Shown here piece by piece: positions 61,639 to 64,000 of a stretch of DNA of 64,000 bases. The stretch comes from Gautieria morchelliformis (Eukaryota; Basidiomycota; Agaricomycetes; Gomphales; Gomphaceae), in NCBI GenBank assembly GCA_015179125.1, contig WHVA01000154.1, positions 62,001 to 126,000 of the forward strand, given 5' to 3'. The position numbers and the translations under genes are program-made. Positions within the stretch are counted from its first letter, which is position 1, and the number at the start of each line of letters is the position of its first letter. Below the pieces are notes generated by a model. The model was not told where the DNA came from, ran no database searches, and saw nothing but the letters and a program-made list of their open reading frames with translations.

Positions 61639-62999
61639 GGGATATGGGACGGGCTTATCTGCACTAAGAACCAGCTCAAAAGAGATGTCATTGCCGTGCC
61701 CCGCTCTGTTCTTCAAGGGGGAAGGAAGCTGATCGAAATCATCATCGATCGGGCACATCAGATAGTCGGTCACTACGGCCATCTGAAGACTTCGAACTAC
61801 GTTCGAAGATCATATTGGTGGCAGGGCATGAGCCCAGACATAGAGTCATTCTGCACATCGTGTGCGAAGTGCCAGATGACAAAAACTGGGCCTCAACGGT
61901 CCAAAGGCCTACTACACAGCCTACCCATTCCAGATAGGCCGTGGCAGTCGATTGGCATCGACTTCATGGGGGCCCTGCCCAAATCCAATGAGTGTGACTA
62001 CCTGATGGTAGTCATCGACCGACTAACGTTGCTCGTACACCTCGTACCAACAACAATGAGCATGTCAGCCAAGGGAGTAGCCTGGCTGTTTCTGAAAGAG
62101 ATTGTTCGACTCCATGGGGTTCCTGACTCAATCATGAACTACAGGGACTCATGGGGACTAAGATCCTCATGTCAACTGCCTTCCATCCCCAAACGGATGG
62201 AGCCAGCGAGCAGGCAAACTGCTCGATAGGACAGATATTGTGCGCGGTCATCAGAGATGATCAGAAGGATTGGGCATTGAAATGCCCAATGGTTGAGGTC
62301 ACCCTCAACAGCAACATCAGTGCGACCACAGGGTTCACGCCTTTCGAGCTGAACCACGGCTATATGCCACGGATAGACCTCCCCATAGCCGTGGACACCC
62401 CGTTCAAGGGGGTAGCCCGGTTCGCACATCAGGCAAAATGGAACCTGATGGTGGTACACGATGCAATCATAGAGCATCGAGTGACGCAAACGTTTCATGC
62501 AAACAAGAAATGTATGGCGAGCGACAGGTACATAGCCAACGACCGTGTCTACCTCTCGACACAGAACCTAACTCTCCCGAAAGGAAGAGCCAGAAAACTA
62601 GTCCCGCAGTACATAGGACCGTACCGCGTCGTCGAGGCTCACAATGACACCTCGACAGTGACCCTTGATCTTGCCGACAAGCTGAAAAGCCATCGCATTT
62701 CACCGGTCTTCCATTCAAGCCTCGTACGGCGATACGAGGCTAACAACAACGAATTGTTCCCTTGTCGTGAGGCCAAGTCATTTTATGACTTCGGCACGAA
62801 TGACGACGAGGAGTGGCTCGTCGACAGGATTATCGCACATCGATGGATAAACTCGAGGGACCTGGAGTTCCAGGTCCGTTGGACCCTAGGCGACATGACA
62901 TGGGAACCCATGTCGTCCTGCAAGGACCTTGAAGCCCTAAATAACTATCTAGAACTTCGGGGGGTGAGCAAGCCACACAACCTCCCCAGACGCCGCTAG
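61639..62999 (+). pseudogene. Gypsy-E integrase with C-terminal chromodomain
   Basis: The HHCC domain (IDRAHQIVGHYGHLKTSNYV ... CTSCAKCQMTK) is intact. The first catalytic Asp is in IGIDFMGALPKSNECDYL. At the second Asp region (VPDSIMNYRDS, about 62145) about 40 bp appear deleted and the frame shifts. Reading resumes at 62151 with GTKILMSTAFHPQTDGASEQ, which contains the Glu region. The SH3-like tail includes VYLSTQNLTLP and KLVPQYIGPYRVVEAHND. A chromodomain closes the protein (EEWLVDRIIAHRWINS, LEFQVRWTLGDMTWEP, LEALNNYLELRG), stopping at TAG 62997-62999. The chromodomain would tether integration to modified histone tails, a known chromovirus property. The enzyme is broken by the deletion. 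Confidence 0.9.
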
Positions 63000-63118
63000 A
63001 CGCGTCTGTCATGTGCAGACCACGTGACGCGCCAGCCACGGCATGGTTAAATTTTTACCTTGGATCTTTCCGAGGGCGCATCGCTTCTTGGAAGCCTACC
63101 ACCATCATCCCCACGAAG

Positions 63119-64000
63119 ATGATGCCCCCCAAAGATGGGATGGACGCTGATCCGTCAATGTCCACAACGTGAGCAACGGCCCCGAGACAGGGGGCCACAG
63201 ATATTCTACGTGCTCCAGTAGACCAGGAGCACTGGATGATCGTGGGATGGGAGGACACCCTTGCCATCATCCACCGTCCACCTGGACGATTGTGCTACGT
63301 GCACGGACTACGCCGTGCACCTAAGGGCCGCGACAGGCACCCGCAAGGTCAAATTGCGGGACGAAGACATCGGCGACGCCGTCGATGCAGCCTGGGGATG
63401 GCTCCCAAGGGGCATCGCGCGTGACGCGTGAGAAGAGCTCCTCCGGGACATCCACGACCTCAAAAAAGAGGTCAAGGAGTTGGAATGCACGGTTGAAGAC
63501 CGCGACGATGCACTCGAAGCCGAGCATGCCAAAATCAAGGAGCTGGAGCAACAGCTGAGCGCAGCCCAGCTGCAGGTTACCCTGGTCCACGCTGCCTCAA
63601 AAATGCCATGACATGACCTGGCCACGGACCCAGTGGCCGGGCCATCATCACCTCGCATGATGGTGCCCTTGCTGGCGCGCGCAACATCGGGGCTAGCGTC
63701 CCGATTGTCGGTACCGACCCCGACAACGACAACGGCGGAAGGGCATAGCGTGCCTTCCGACTCTGCGTACGGCCTCCCAGAAGGATGGGAGTCCAACTCG
63801 TCCGTCTGGAAGACGTACGACCCGGAAAGGGCACAGCGGCTGGCAGAGCAGGCAAAGAAAAAGTGCAAGAAATTGCGCGGCACCCCCAACACCATCAATG
63901 GGCTAGCCATTGCGAGGGAAAGCGTGATCAGCGCTGATCTAGCGGCATCATCATCGCACACAATCAACGACCCCGCCCTTCAACGGCGGATAGCACAGGT
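63119..64000 (+). CDS. Extra ORF downstream of chromovirus pol (coiled-coil protein), partial
   Basis: A coding-like region begins 120 bp after pol: ATG at 63119 (MMPPKDGMDADPSMSTT), TGA at 63170, then ATAPRQGATDILRAPVDQEH in phase. Near 63240-63300 the signal moves to another frame. This reads CATCTDYAVHLRAATGTRKV, GDAVDAAWGWLPRGIARDA, a TGA at 63429, then a long heptad-like stretch (LLRDIHDLKKEVKELECTVE; EHAKIKELEQQLSAAQLQVT), a TGA at 63609, and on to the window edge (GLPEGWESNSSVWKTYDPER; LAEQAKKKCKKLRGTPNTIN). The frame from 63240 is open to 64000 apart from two TGA codons. No known retroelement domain is seen; the coiled coil suggests oligomerisation. It is probably part of the same element, because no LTR separates it from pol. 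Confidence 0.6.

Larger units (their letters stand above)
55470..64000 (+). mobile_element. Gypsy-E, chromovirus with downstream extra ORF (runs off window)
   Basis: 5' LTR, a single-frame gag-pol (55898-62999 with a nested solo LTR), and an additional coding region from about 63119 to the window end. The C-terminal chromodomain places it in the chromovirus branch of Ty3/gypsy. Gag and pol are in one uninterrupted phase from 56046 to the solo LTR, broken only by stops and small indels, so the ancestral element probably made a fused Gag-Pol. Confidence 0.92.

Noticed and set aside
1..64000. CRISPR array, rRNA genes or bacterial operons
   Set aside because: No regularly spaced short repeats with unique spacers, no rRNA signature, and gene structure with GT-AG introns is eukaryotic.

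Overview
The window is gene-poor, retrotransposon-dense fungal DNA, most likely from an agaricomycete basidiomycete. The reasons are 47-90 bp GT-AG introns in the few host genes, chromodomain-bearing Ty3/gypsy elements, Ty1/copia elements primed by half-tRNA, and gene types common in that group (an adenylate-forming ligase and a DUF6698-like protein). I see no bacterial signals, rRNA operon or CRISPR array. Genus cannot be fixed from sequence alone.

Layout. 1-446: 3' part of an LTR whose second copy sits at 60897-61633, ending inside an acidic reading frame. 883-1200: LTR-like block. 1664-2088: tRNA-derived SINE with a 12-bp target duplication. 2520-5700: decayed multi-exon host-type gene, split by a solo LTR (2612-3884) and by a near-perfect hairpin MITE (5062-5451). 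6032-11045: Copia-1, minus strand, both LTRs. 11499-11750: 21-bp minisatellite, next to a minus-strand proline/serine-rich ORF. 12542-23860: four broken retroelement pieces joined end to end (Copia-2, Gypsy-A, a solo-LTR-family copy, Gypsy-B with its 3' LTR). 24242-26545: an LTR split by a 2-kb hAT-like element that carries a Zn2Cys6 transcription-factor-like sequence. 28754-30994: adenylate-forming enzyme gene with at least seven introns, abutted by truncated Gypsy-C. 32311-37555: young Copia-3 inserted in Gypsy-C. 38927-44920: inverted and nested gypsy LTR/gag remnants. 45287-48873: two more solo LTRs around an unrecognised ORF. 49380-50310: degenerate repeats and an LTR-like tract. 51263-52232: DUF6698-like gene. 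52713-64000: Gypsy-D (LTR + gag), interrupted by Gypsy-E, whose single-frame gag-pol is followed by an extra coiled-coil ORF running off the window.

How it fits together. Insertion order can be read from 5-bp (LTR), 8-bp (hAT) and 12-bp (SINE) duplications. Copia-3 and Gypsy-E entered the same nucleotide of the same gag codon in two different gypsy copies. One 1.0-1.3-kb LTR family occurs five times, never with an internal region. All three copia elements share a primer-binding site complementary to the anticodon arm of initiator tRNA-Met. Every gag-pol has stops or frameshifts, and some stops look like decay of CGA codons at CpG.
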